41,713 nt of DNA, from the IMG/VR virus record IMGVR_UViG_3300029309_000080, positions 3,466 to 45,178 of that record. One strand, written 5' to 3'. Position numbers and translations under genes: made by a program. Positions 19,346 through 26,047 of this stretch are shown here, one piece after another (position 1 is the stretch's first letter; every line of letters begins with the position of its first letter). The notes beneath the pieces are model-generated. The model did no database searches and was not told the DNA's origin. It saw only the letters and a program-made list of their open reading frames with translations. The stretch is from a virus.

Positions 19346-19556
19346 TTATTTCCTCCACTTTGCTGTTAATGACACCATCTGCATGTAAAAACCTTTCGCA
19401 CCAGTTGAGTATTTCATACACCCCCTCAGTGACTAACTCTGGTTCCAACGGAGACACCTCCGCTAGCAGTTGTTTTTTCTTGTGGTCATAAACAAATGAC
19501 ACATTCAACTCACCATTTTCTGTTTCCAAATTAAGCTCCAGCTTGAAATTGATCAC
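19338..19556 (-). CDS. hypothetical protein
   Basis: A 72-residue protein with a GTG start inside the 3' end of the nuclease gene. Alternating hydrophobic and acidic residues (INFKLELNLETENGELNVSF) suggest beta strands followed by a helix. The next gene overlaps its end by eight bases. No family recognised. Confidence 0.5.
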   Translation of the reverse strand: MINFKLELNLETENGELNVSFVYDHKKKQLLAEVSPLEPELVTEGVYEILNWCERFLHADGVINSKVEEINE

Positions 19557-20412
19557 ACCACTCTCTCACTCGACACCAGTTCTGGACGCACCTTGTGTCC
19601 TCTCCAACCCTAATATCGATCATCAGGCCTTTCTCTGTTGAGTTTTCCAAGTAACTCACTGCATCCTCTTTGGTTTTAAGAACTCTCAAAGCTCTCTTTC
19701 TACCGCTCTTCACGACTGCGTAGGTATCGTCTTTCTTCCATCTCTCCTTGTCGCTACACTGAACCAAGTCATTGTCTGTTATCCGCTGATACTCTGCCTC
19801 CTGATGGAGAGACACTCTCCCCCGGACATACTCATCGCACTCCTCTGGATTCCATACCGGGATCTCTACGATGTGTATTGGAGATTGCGGGTAGTCACCT
19901 TCTTCTTCTGCCTTTCTACGCTGCCAGTCGCGCAGTATCGCTATGATCCTTAACTGTTTAACCTTCAATTGTTTAGATTGACGCACTAACCATGCGTACA
20001 CATTGAGCTGGTTGTGCCATTCCTGCTTGTCGTATATCACGCTCCAAACGCTTGTCACCTTGTAGTCACTGATAATCACGCCTCTCTTGGTGATCTCTTG
20101 CAGGTCAATGGCACCTGATATGGTCCACCCATCAACCTCCGCGAACAATCGTTCCTCACTCAGGATGTTCTGGTCTTCGTTGTCCTCTAGACTCTTCTCG
20201 AACATTCCGTGTACAGAAGTTCCAAACCTGCTCCACAAGAAGTCCACTGCGTCCTGCTCAATCTGTTCTTCGTTCTCTCTCTGCAAGATCGAAATCCTGG
20301 GAGAGTCTATGAGCTGGGTGACCGATCTATTGCTAGCCCCCCGGCTGTACTCATCAAAAGTCAGGGCATCGACTACCACCTTTGGCAGCTTGAAGTTATT
20401 AGTTATCTTCAT
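19531..20412 (-). CDS. RecB/Cas4-family PD-(D/E)XK exonuclease
   Basis: A 293-residue protein. Motifs in order: G64-T-S-V-H68 (the GxxxH-type motif I), G100-A-I-D103 (motif II Asp), I-S-D116-Y-K118 (motif III), and Q135-x-x-x-Y139, the QxxxY motif of RecB nucleases. Three cysteines near the C-terminus (C275, C280, C286) could belong to an Fe-S cluster as in Cas4/AddB-type enzymes; a fourth ligand is not evident. It probably resects dsDNA to provide ssDNA for the Sak protein, as in exonuclease/annealase pairs. Confidence in the fold is high; substrate polarity is unknown. Confidence 0.75.
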   Translation of the reverse strand: MKITNNFKLPKVVVDALTFDEYSRGASNRSVTQLIDSPRISILQRENEEQIEQDAVDFLWSRFGTSVHGMFEKSLEDNEDQNILSEERLFAEVDGWTISGAIDLQEITKRGVIISDYKVTSVWSVIYDKQEWHNQLNVYAWLVRQSKQLKVKQLRIIAILRDWQRRKAEEEGDYPQSPIHIVEIPVWNPEECDEYVRGRVSLHQEAEYQRITDNDLVQCSDKERWKKDDTYAVVKSGRKRALRVLKTKEDAVSYLENSTEKGLMIDIRVGEDTRCVQNWCRVREWCDQFQAGA

Positions 20413-20981
20413 TTCTTGGTTCGCCTGTTCGCACCGCTATCTTTTCTAAAGTCTTTGAATGCTTTTGTGCCTCCATTTTTTCCTGTGGTTTTTTTAGCCA
20501 CGGCAAACCACCTCTTACGCCTGTTGTGCAGAACCTCCCTCCAACGATGATCTGAGTCTATCCTTGCGTCCATCTCCTCCTCTCTAGTGGATCTATAAGC
20601 AAGGCCAGCAGTTTTTCCTCTCGAGTTATGGCCTTTTCCTGTATGGGGAGTTGTTGGAGATGGCATATCCACACCGCCATAAACATTGTGTTTTGCTAGA
20701 CAGGTTCTACATACCGGGGTTCCGTCAGGAAGCTCTCTCGACACCTTGTTTTTACACTTGGGCGTTGAGCATTTATCAAGCTTCTTTCGCGCCCCCTTAT
20801 TAGTTTCTCTACTCCTTCTCGTTGCATCAGCGATGCGTTTTTCTTTCGCAATAGACCTGCATTCATCAGAGCAGTATTGAACCCTTCCATTTGTATCAGA
20901 GAACTCTTTCCCACACTTCCTGCAAACCTTGCTGGTTAGCACAGGTATGCCATCTTCTATCTCAATCAAGCGACTCTCCAA
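20409..20981 (-). CDS. zinc-finger protein of unknown function
   Basis: A 190-residue basic protein. An N-terminal C-x2-C ... C-x3-C pattern (VCRKCGKEF and QYCSDECRSI) and a second Cys pair set (KCSTPKCKN, PVCRTCLAKH) suggest two zinc-binding sites. The rest is rich in Lys and Arg, ending with GANRRTKK, so nucleic acid binding is likely. It overlaps the nuclease gene by four bases. It resembles zinc-ribbon proteins in phage replication operons, but no HNH catalytic His-Asn-His was found. Confidence 0.55.
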   Translation of the reverse strand: MESRLIEIEDGIPVLTSKVCRKCGKEFSDTNGRVQYCSDECRSIAKEKRIADATRRSRETNKGARKKLDKCSTPKCKNKVSRELPDGTPVCRTCLAKHNVYGGVDMPSPTTPHTGKGHNSRGKTAGLAYRSTREEEMDARIDSDHRWREVLHNRRKRWFAVAKKTTGKNGGTKAFKDFRKDSGANRRTKK

Positions 20982-21256
20982 ACCCTGATGGACTTATACT
21001 TCTCCACCCAACGTCCGGTCCATTTCTTGTGTCCCTTGTTCTCTGAATTCATTCTGGCAATGCAGGTCCAATTATTAGCAGCTCTGTTTTTTGTAGGGTC
21101 TGTTATAGCTCCCAAGGCCGAAACATCATCGACTACAAAGGACTGACCCACCTCCATCCTATGCATTACTTCAACATACTTTTGCCTAGATGATGTCCGT
21201 ACCAGGCTACTAGGCAGAGGCACGTTATCCTCAAGAACTACTTGATCATCACTCAC
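20966..21256 (-). CDS. small phage protein, paralogue of the next upstream gene
   Basis: A 96-residue protein with GTG start and GGAG seven bases upstream. The N-terminal motif VLEDNVPLPSS, a central GQSFVVDD and the C-terminal SIRVWRVA recur in the neighbouring 21281-21607 product (VIEDNIPMPQD, GQSFFIEVDD, GVRVYRV). This is a common phage family with a helix-turn-helix-like centre; the function is not known to me. Early position in the operon suggests a regulatory or DNA-binding role, which is inference. Confidence 0.55.
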   Translation of the reverse strand: MSDDQVVLEDNVPLPSSLVRTSSRQKYVEVMHRMEVGQSFVVDDVSALGAITDPTKNRAANNWTCIARMNSENKGHKKWTGRWVEKYKSIRVWRVA

Positions 21257-21280
21257 ATTGATTCTCCAGTTTTGAGAGAT

Positions 21281-21607
21281 CTAATCTCTCGTCAGTTTAA
21301 CTCTATAGACCCTGACCCCTTTCCTGAGATCTGGTTCCGGGTATTGATATTTCCTGACACTAAACAGCCAGTCACTGTGGTAACCCTGTTTAGGATCAGA
21401 TTGAAATCTCCTGATTGCGCTCCGCAAAGCATTGATCCTAGATTTGACCGAATCATCATCAACCTCTATGAAAAAGCTCTGACCTTCGCTCATGCTTGAC
21501 AGCGTTTGCTTTAGGTTTTCCGGTAACTTCCCTTTCTCCCCAGACCGATTGTCCTGCGGCATCGGGATGTTGTCCTCGATCACTAACATATCTGCACTCT
21601 GATTCAT
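21281..21607 (-). CDS. small phage protein, first gene of the recombination operon
   Basis: A 108-residue protein starting at MNQSADMLVIEDN, with AAGGA nine bases upstream; a longer GTG start at 21640 is less well placed. It shares the N-terminal, central and C-terminal motifs of the following gene and is probably its duplicate. The middle (SRINALRSAIRRF) is a basic helix suited to DNA contact. It is the promoter-proximal gene of the minus-strand recombination operon and divergent from rusA. Confidence 0.55.
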   Translation of the reverse strand: MNQSADMLVIEDNIPMPQDNRSGEKGKLPENLKQTLSSMSEGQSFFIEVDDDSVKSRINALRSAIRRFQSDPKQGYHSDWLFSVRKYQYPEPDLRKGVRVYRVKLTRD

Positions 21608-21720
21608 CGAAATAGATCCTTCCTTTTTGTTCCTCACCAATTAGGTGCTGTTTAAGTTTTCCCAAACTCCTGCTCCCTTTGCTACCATAGCGAAAACAAG
21701 CCTAACATATCGAGAATGCT
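21608..21720. promoter_or_regulatory. divergent intergenic region
   Basis: A 113-bp gap between the minus-strand recombination operon and the plus-strand RusA gene must hold both start signals. I see no clean -35/-10 pair on either strand. Further downstream there is a TTGACA and a TATAAT, but only 11 bases apart and inside rusA codons. Confidence 0.35.
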
Positions 21721-22074
21721 TTGACAACAGTAGTGCGTATAATATATGGTGAGCCAGCGTCGAAAGCAAACAGTAGGCAGTTGGTAACCATAAAAGGCCG
21801 TCCAGCGTTTATTAAGAGCAAGAAGGCGCGGGAGTACGTCAAGTCGTTCCAAACCCAGTGTGAGGCTTTACAGGAGCTTCTAGAGGGTGATTTGGAGGTG
21901 ATCATAAAGATCTACTATGCGACCAGGAGACCGGACTTAGATGAGTCTGTCATCTTGGACTGCATGCAGGATTTGATCTACAAGAACGATAGGCAGGTTA
22001 AAGTTAAGCATGTTTTTTGGGGGCTTGATAAAGATGAACCAAGAGCGGAAATCACAATTAACACTCTCGATTGA
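21721..22074 (+). CDS. rusA: RusA-family Holliday junction resolvase
   Basis: A 117-residue protein, the normal length of RusA (about 120). The N-terminal strand IIYGEPASKANSRQ, and the signature R70-P-D72-L-D74 ... LD-x-M-Q-D-LIYKND90 match the family, whose three catalytic aspartates are D70, D72 and D91 in E. coli RusA. It resolves four-way junctions made by annealing/recombination. The start is uncertain: TTG at 21721 or GTG at 21733, neither with a clear binding site. It opens the plus-strand replication block and overlaps the next gene. Confidence 0.85.
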   Translation: MTTVVRIIYGEPASKANSRQLVTIKGRPAFIKSKKAREYVKSFQTQCEALQELLEGDLEVIIKIYYATRRPDLDESVILDCMQDLIYKNDRQVKVKHVFWGLDKDEPRAEITINTLD

Positions 22075-22267
22075 AAAGCAAGCATTAAAAGATCTTGCTT
22101 CGACTAACGAGCACACAAGGGTTGATGCTATGCTTCATTTCCTGAGGATGAAGCAAAGTAATCCGAAAGATTTTTCTGAAAAGGTTTTTGCGATATTCCC
22201 TCTCAAGGGAGCGCAAAGGAAGAGGGCGGTAAATGATTTGCTGGAGGAACTAGATGAGGGAAGATGA
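22034..22267 (+). CDS. small hypothetical protein
   Basis: A 77-residue helical, charged protein starting MNQERKSQLTLSIEKQAL; I prefer this ATG over an upstream one in the same frame because it lies close to the rusA stop. It contains a segment FPLKGAQRKRAVNDLLEELDEG. It overlaps rusA by 41 bases and the next small ORF by 14. No family recognised. Confidence 0.5.
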   Translation: MNQERKSQLTLSIEKQALKDLASTNEHTRVDAMLHFLRMKQSNPKDFSEKVFAIFPLKGAQRKRAVNDLLEELDEGR

Positions 22268-22361
22268 CATTTTCTATCAATGTAGATTCTGGCTTGAGAC
22301 TGAAGGGAGATTAGTCAGTTGGGATTACATGATTGAGAGTCTTAGGAATATTCCTAGGTGA
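22254..22361 (+). CDS. 35-residue small ORF
   Basis: A short gene with a perfect GGAGG at 22243-22247, six bases before the ATG, overlapping the preceding stop. The product (MREDDIFYQCRFWLE, then WDYMIESLRNIPR) has a sensible amino acid mix. Its last codons lie inside the palindrome AGGAATATTCCT, so coding and operator sequences overlap. Function unknown; the binding site is the main support. Confidence 0.5.
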   Translation: MREDDIFYQCRFWLETEGRLVSWDYMIESLRNIPR

Positions 22362-22429
22362 GGATATTCCGTGTCTTCTTATATGTCTGTTTATCTTTCC
22401 TAAGGGATATGACAGACGGAATATATTCC
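22344..22429. promoter_or_regulatory. cluster of GGAATATTCC-type palindromes upstream of the primase-helicase
   Basis: Three related sites lie in the 120-bp leader of the primase-helicase gene: AGGAATATTCCT at 22344-22355 (perfect 12-bp palindrome), GGATATTCC at 22362-22370 (one base shorter), and GGAATATATTCC at 22418-22429 (perfect palindrome with a two-base longer centre). The same family occurs upstream of the large terminase gene, about 10 kb away. I infer binding sites for a dimeric phage or host regulator. Confidence 0.6.
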
Positions 22430-22484
22430 TATCGCCGTAGCGATTATATGGATAAAAACACAAACAAAGCAGGAGTGCAACAAA

Positions 22485-24230
22485 ATGACCAAGGAAGACT
22501 TGGAAAAGATACTTAGTGGCTACACCGAATCCGCTAGGATTCAATGTCCTGAGTGTGGCAACACTCGAAAGAAAAAGACCGACAAATCAATGGGTCTTAC
22601 TGTCAGCGGGAACGAAACGCTGTATCAATGTTTTCATTGCGGATTAGCCGGGAAGCTCGTCCACCCAAGCTTTAGACCGGAACCCTCGAAAGTTCGAGCG
22701 ATTAGTGTTCCGAAAGAAACTAATAAAGAATTGGTTGATGAATATTTAAGCACCAGATCAATTGACCCGGACAAGGTCAGGGATTTCCCGGTCATTGGGG
22801 GAACAAAGTTTTTCAACGGGGCAGGACAACTATCATCATTAGGCTTTGTGTATGGTGAGAAAGAAGCTGTTAAGTGGCGTAGTGTTATCGGTAAGCATTT
22901 CACGCAGGACGGTTCTGCCAAAACATTGTGGGGTATCGATCAGCTATCTGATGACTGCAACACATTGATTATAGTCGAGGGTGAGATGGATGTCCTTGCC
23001 TGTGCCTCTGCTGGTGTACGCAATGTAGTCAGTGTACCTAACGGCGCTCCACAGAAAGTATCTAAGAAGACCGTGGACCCGGAAGAAGACAATAAGTTTT
23101 CTTATATCTGGGCTGCTAAAGATTTAATTGAGAAAGTAGACAAGGTTATTCTGGCGGTTGATTCTGATGAGCCGGGTACTGCGTTAGCTGAGGAGCTTGC
23201 CCGTAGGATAGGTAGAGCTAAGTGCTGGTCCGTTAAGTGGCCTGATTCCTGTAAAGACGCCAACGATGTAGTCCAAAAGGTTGGCCCTGAGATTCTAGTC
23301 AAATGCATAGACGAGGCTTTGGCTTTACCACTTGAGGGAGTTTACAGCGCCAGCGATTACGCACTGGATATCGAGAAGCTGTATGACAACGGATTAGTCG
23401 GAGGTTTATCCACAGGGTTATCTACTGTTGATAAGTTGTTCACGATATTACCCGGTCAGTTGTCTATTGTTACTGGCCTACCCGGCAGCGGTAAGTCTGA
23501 GTTTGTGGACCAGATAATGGTCAATCTTGCAGAGAATCATGGCTGGAAGTTTGCGATAGCGTCTTTTGAGAACCCACCCAGTATTCACATAGCAAAGCTC
23601 AGTGAGAAGAAGATAGGCAAACCTTTCTTTCCAAACGACAGAGCGCCAAGGATGAGCAGGTCAGAGTCTATCGAGGCTATGAATTGGGTATCTAATCACT
23701 TCTTATTCTTAGAGCAGAGAGGCGGCGAACCTGCAACCATCGACAGCATCTTGGATTCTGTCAGGCAAAGCGTCATGCGGTTGGGGATCAGGGGAGTCTG
23801 CATAGACCCATATAACTATCTAAGTCAGGCAAAGACTAGTGAGAACGAGCACACGGGCATCAATGAAATGCTGACAAAGCTAGTGTCTTTCGCCAGAGCC
23901 AATCAGGTTCACATATGGTTTGTTGCTCACCCGGCTAAGATGGCAACTAACCCGGACGGGTCAACTGCTGTTCCCAAGGGGATGAATATATCGGGCAGTG
24001 CTGCCTTCTTTGCCAAGGCCGACTTGGGAGTGACGGTACACCTAAGCCCTGATAAGGTGACTGAGATACATTGCTGGAAGGCTAGGTTTAAATGGATAGG
24101 CACTACAGGGTCTACGACTTTGAATTACGACATACCGACTGGGGTGTATTCTAACCCCACCTTCGAGCGGGACTATGAGATAGAGGGATCAAAAGACTGG
24201 CATGAGACTGAGGAGGAATGGAGGATCTAG
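22485..24230 (+). CDS. primase-helicase (T7 gp4-like)
   Basis: A 581-residue protein combining priming and unwinding. An N-terminal zinc site (C21, C24, C49, C52) is followed by a TOPRIM primase domain with E165 in IIVEGEMD and the D226-S-D228 pair in AVDSDEPG. The C-terminal RecA/DnaB-type helicase has Walker A GLPGSGKS at 331-338, Walker B GVCIDPYNYL at 437-446 and a sensor-like WFVAHP around H482. AGGAG lies about ten bases before the ATG. It acts at the replication fork; as no DNA polymerase is seen, it must work with one encoded outside the window or with the host enzyme. Palindromes upstream suggest regulation. Confidence 0.88.
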   Translation: MTKEDLEKILSGYTESARIQCPECGNTRKKKTDKSMGLTVSGNETLYQCFHCGLAGKLVHPSFRPEPSKVRAISVPKETNKELVDEYLSTRSIDPDKVRDFPVIGGTKFFNGAGQLSSLGFVYGEKEAVKWRSVIGKHFTQDGSAKTLWGIDQLSDDCNTLIIVEGEMDVLACASAGVRNVVSVPNGAPQKVSKKTVDPEEDNKFSYIWAAKDLIEKVDKVILAVDSDEPGTALAEELARRIGRAKCWSVKWPDSCKDANDVVQKVGPEILVKCIDEALALPLEGVYSASDYALDIEKLYDNGLVGGLSTGLSTVDKLFTILPGQLSIVTGLPGSGKSEFVDQIMVNLAENHGWKFAIASFENPPSIHIAKLSEKKIGKPFFPNDRAPRMSRSESIEAMNWVSNHFLFLEQRGGEPATIDSILDSVRQSVMRLGIRGVCIDPYNYLSQAKTSENEHTGINEMLTKLVSFARANQVHIWFVAHPAKMATNPDGSTAVPKGMNISGSAAFFAKADLGVTVHLSPDKVTEIHCWKARFKWIGTTGSTTLNYDIPTGVYSNPTFERDYEIEGSKDWHETEEEWRI

Positions 24231-24640
24231 AGGTAAATGATGTAGGCACACCGGCCATACATCAAAAACATACGACTGTACTGGAGAAGTCGGACAGCGG
24301 CATAGGTAGGGCAAGGGTCACTAATCAGTTATTTATTGACAAGTTACTGATTAACAAAAGGATCACGATCCCTCAGCATCAGGCGGCAGAAAGACTCCTA
24401 GCACAGGCAGTGAACGCTGGCGCTTACATCAGGTCACCCAACATGGTAGGCGCTTTCGGTAGCGGTATCCCCAAGGGTAGGCACGATCTGATTCTCGGAC
24501 TGAGCAGGACTCTACGAAGAATCACCGAAGAATTTTCTGAGCAAGCTACTCACATCACATATTCAATTGTCATAGAAGACAAACCCACCAAGAAACAATC
24601 AGACATAGAAACACTGCAAGAAGTGCTCGACTTCATATAG
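24218..24640 (+). CDS. conserved phage protein of unknown function
   Basis: A 140-residue protein overlapping the primase-helicase end by 13 bases, so translationally coupled. It contains a long helical part (LFIDKLLINKRITIPQHQAAERL) and a Gly-rich segment MVGAFGSGIPKG. Similar helical proteins follow the helicase or polymerase in other marine phages; I know no function. It ends the plus-strand replication block. Confidence 0.55.
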   Translation: MEDLEVNDVGTPAIHQKHTTVLEKSDSGIGRARVTNQLFIDKLLINKRITIPQHQAAERLLAQAVNAGAYIRSPNMVGAFGSGIPKGRHDLILGLSRTLRRITEEFSEQATHITYSIVIEDKPTKKQSDIETLQEVLDFI

Positions 24641-24783
24641 CAGCTTGCCTCCCGGATCAGTTCCAGGTTTCCCTGGGAGAACGGAAAGGGGCTGATAAAA
24701 ACGCCTGAAACGTAGCTATGAAAGCATGGAACCTTTTGAGGGTTTTGAGGGTGATCTGCTAACCGTATTCCATTTTTACATTT

Positions 24784-24822
24784 GGATGTAAGACGTACCT
24801 TTGTTGGATGCAAGACGTACCT
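24784..24822 (+). repeat. tandem 17-bp direct repeat, iteron-like
   Basis: GGATGTAAGACGTACCT at 24784-24800 is followed by GGATGCAAGACGTACCT at 24806-24822, one mismatch, with a 22-bp period, close to two helical turns. Such same-face spacing is typical of protein binding sites or origin iterons. It sits in the 521-bp gap between the end of the replication block and the end of the minus-strand operon. Confidence 0.55.
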
Positions 24823-24896
24823 AAAATGTTGGGGTTGGTTCCTACTCCGGTATTTTGTTTACCAGTGGTAATGAAAATACAGCGGTTGGGAGGCTC

Positions 24897-25016
24897 ATGT
24901 ATATACCGCCTTATGGGCTGGGCGTTGTGGAGGTAAATAACAGAGGTGGTATGGCGGATGACAGAAAAACACAGGAGTCGGTTGAGGACAATCTATATGA
25001 TTTCTTTCACGGCTGA
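24897..25016 (+). CDS. possible 39-residue small ORF
   Basis: A short frame beginning MYIPPYGLGVVEVN with GGGAGG just three bases upstream, a tight spacing; an internal start MADDRKTQESVED behind AGAGG is also possible. The product is acidic and ends LYDFFHG. Its stop lies in the GGCTGATAAAAAC repeat. It is the only coding candidate in the 24641-25161 gap and may be spurious. Confidence 0.3.
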   Translation: MYIPPYGLGVVEVNNRGGMADDRKTQESVEDNLYDFFHG

Positions 25017-25058
25017 TAAAAACCGCTGAGGCGCTTAACAATTGAACAGTCAGAGTTT

Positions 25059-25089
25059 GGGGGAGTATTCCCCCCTACCCCGGATGGGG
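25059..25089. terminator. GC-rich hairpins at operon convergence
   Basis: GGGGGA-GTAT-TCCCCC (25059-25074) is followed by CCCC-GGAT-GGGG (25078-25089). They lie between the end of the plus-strand replication genes and the end of the minus-strand operon, where transcription from both sides should stop. No T-run follows, so this would be a pause or factor-dependent terminator, or an RNA 3' end stabiliser. Confidence 0.35.
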
Positions 25090-25161
25090 CAGGAGGGTTG
25101 CTACTTCTTGGGAGAAAACGTAGCAGGAGTCAGGAGAATATGACTCATTAGGTAGGTGATT

Positions 25162-25407
25162 TCAATAGGCAAACGAATCCATATCCACGATCCACTTGCC
25201 TTTCTTGCGGATGACAGGCCTAGCCCCGCGAAGTTCTGAGATGTGCTCTCGCTTCTTCTTGAGGTTTGCGGCCTCGATCAAGGTGCAGTGATTGCCCTTT
25301 TTCTTGGTCACAAAGTACAGCCTGTATCCGTTTGGCCTGTGCAGTTGCACTAACTCCCAACCTTTTTTCTTGAGCCAAGCTTGGGTGATTTCTTTGGGCA
25401 TTCTCAT
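25162..25407 (-). CDS. small basic hypothetical protein
   Basis: An 81-residue Lys-rich protein (TQAWLKKKGWELVQLHRPNG, LYFVTKKKGNHC) that is the last gene of the long minus-strand operon. Its ATG overlaps the preceding stop (ATGA). The basic surface suggests nucleic acid binding, which is inference. No family recognised. Confidence 0.55.
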   Translation of the reverse strand: MRMPKEITQAWLKKKGWELVQLHRPNGYRLYFVTKKKGNHCTLIEAANLKKKREHISELRGARPVIRKKGKWIVDMDSFAY

Positions 25408-25571
25408 GCGGCCTCCCTGTCTAGATTAGGTGACTCAGATTGCTCCTCGTCACCGTTAGGTTCCCATCCATCGATACGGCCTTCGGCCCTAGCAAATGCG
25501 ACTAACATGTCGAGCCTCCATTGCTTCTCGTCATAGTCGAGCGGGAACTGGTCTTGTTTAAATAAATCCAT
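25404..25571 (-). CDS. 55-residue hypothetical protein
   Basis: A short gene with AGGTGG about five bases before ATG and its stop overlapping the next start (ATGA). The protein starts MDLFKQDQFPLDYDEKQW and continues RLDMLVAFARAEGRIDG, ending in an acidic tail. The coupling on both sides supports it as real. Function unknown. Confidence 0.6.
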   Translation of the reverse strand: MDLFKQDQFPLDYDEKQWRLDMLVAFARAEGRIDGWEPNGDEEQSESPNLDREAA

Positions 25572-25573
25572 TA

Positions 25574-25957
25574 TTACCACCTTTGTTTCATACTAAGTCT
25601 AAGGGCAGCATGCTTGAGGGTCTTGGCTGGCAGCAGCCTATCCCCCCGGAACTCTTTATCGAGTTTTTGCTGTAGTGTTTTTGGTATCCATAGGCGCGGA
25701 TCGGTATAACCGACCTTAACGCCGTCAGGTATGATTGAGGCTCCTGCTCTTTTGATGTCCCAAATCATGTAGTTATGGCAGCCCCAAGTGTCGCACTCAG
25801 TTTCGTAACCATGCTCTTCGATAAATGCCGCAACGATATCAGTGCCATTCCAGCCATCGCCGTCAGCAAAGCCAAACTTATCGAAGGCTTCTTCCCAAAC
25901 CCAATAGACGATGTCGGTAGGGTTTTCTTCGCCTCCAAATATTGTTTCTCTAGGCAT
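25574..25957 (-). CDS. hypothetical protein downstream of hammerhead ribozyme 1
   Basis: A 127-residue acidic protein starting at MPRETIFGGEENPTD, with AAGGAGA nine bases upstream; this ATG is preferred over a longer frame because that frame would run through the ribozyme. The middle part (DGWNGTDIVAAFIEEHGYETE, WGCHNYMIWDIKRAG) looks like a compact alpha/beta domain. It is the first gene of the module released by ribozyme 1. Confidence 0.6.
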   Translation of the reverse strand: MPRETIFGGEENPTDIVYWVWEEAFDKFGFADGDGWNGTDIVAAFIEEHGYETECDTWGCHNYMIWDIKRAGASIIPDGVKVGYTDPRLWIPKTLQQKLDKEFRGDRLLPAKTLKHAALRLSMKQRW

Positions 25958-25981
25958 TGGTATTGGTCTCCTTTTTTTGCT

Positions 25982-26045
25982 TTCCAAGAGCGCCCCTCCT
26001 AAGACGCTTTCACGCTGGTAGCAAGCCAGCACTCATCAGTTGGAA
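25982..26045 (-). ncRNA. hammerhead ribozyme 1 (type I)
   Basis: Read on the minus strand: stem I TTCCAA, core CTGATGA, stem II GCTGG-CTTGCTA-CCAGC with flanking G-U pairs, core GAA, stem III AGCG ... CGCT with a 12-base loop that itself contains AGGAGGGG, then C as cleavage base H17, then stem I partner TTGGAA. The invariant C3, G5, A6, G8, A9, G12, A13, A14 and the A15.1-U16.1 pair are all present. Cleavage would fall between 25988 and 25987. It lies between the VWA gene stop and the next Shine-Dalgarno site. It is the most diverged copy: position 11.1 is U, giving a G-U pair. Confidence 0.9.
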
Positions 26046-26047
26046 TG

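Larger units (their letters stand above)
24690..25033 (+). repeat. direct repeat pair GGCTGATAAAAAC in the non-coding convergence zone
   Basis: The 13-mer GGCTGATAAAAAC occurs at 24690-24702 (continuing GCCTGA) and 25011-25023 (continuing CGCTGA). They lie 321 bases apart in the non-coding zone 24641-25161, where plus- and minus-strand gene blocks meet. A related GACAAAAACCGCTCAG occurs near 31464, in the other non-coding control region. The role is unknown; origin, recombination or end-related functions are possible. Confidence 0.4.

Noticed and set aside
21721-21743. TTGACA followed by TATAAT as a promoter
   Set aside because: The spacing is only 11 bases and both lie in codons of rusA; transcription would start inside the gene.
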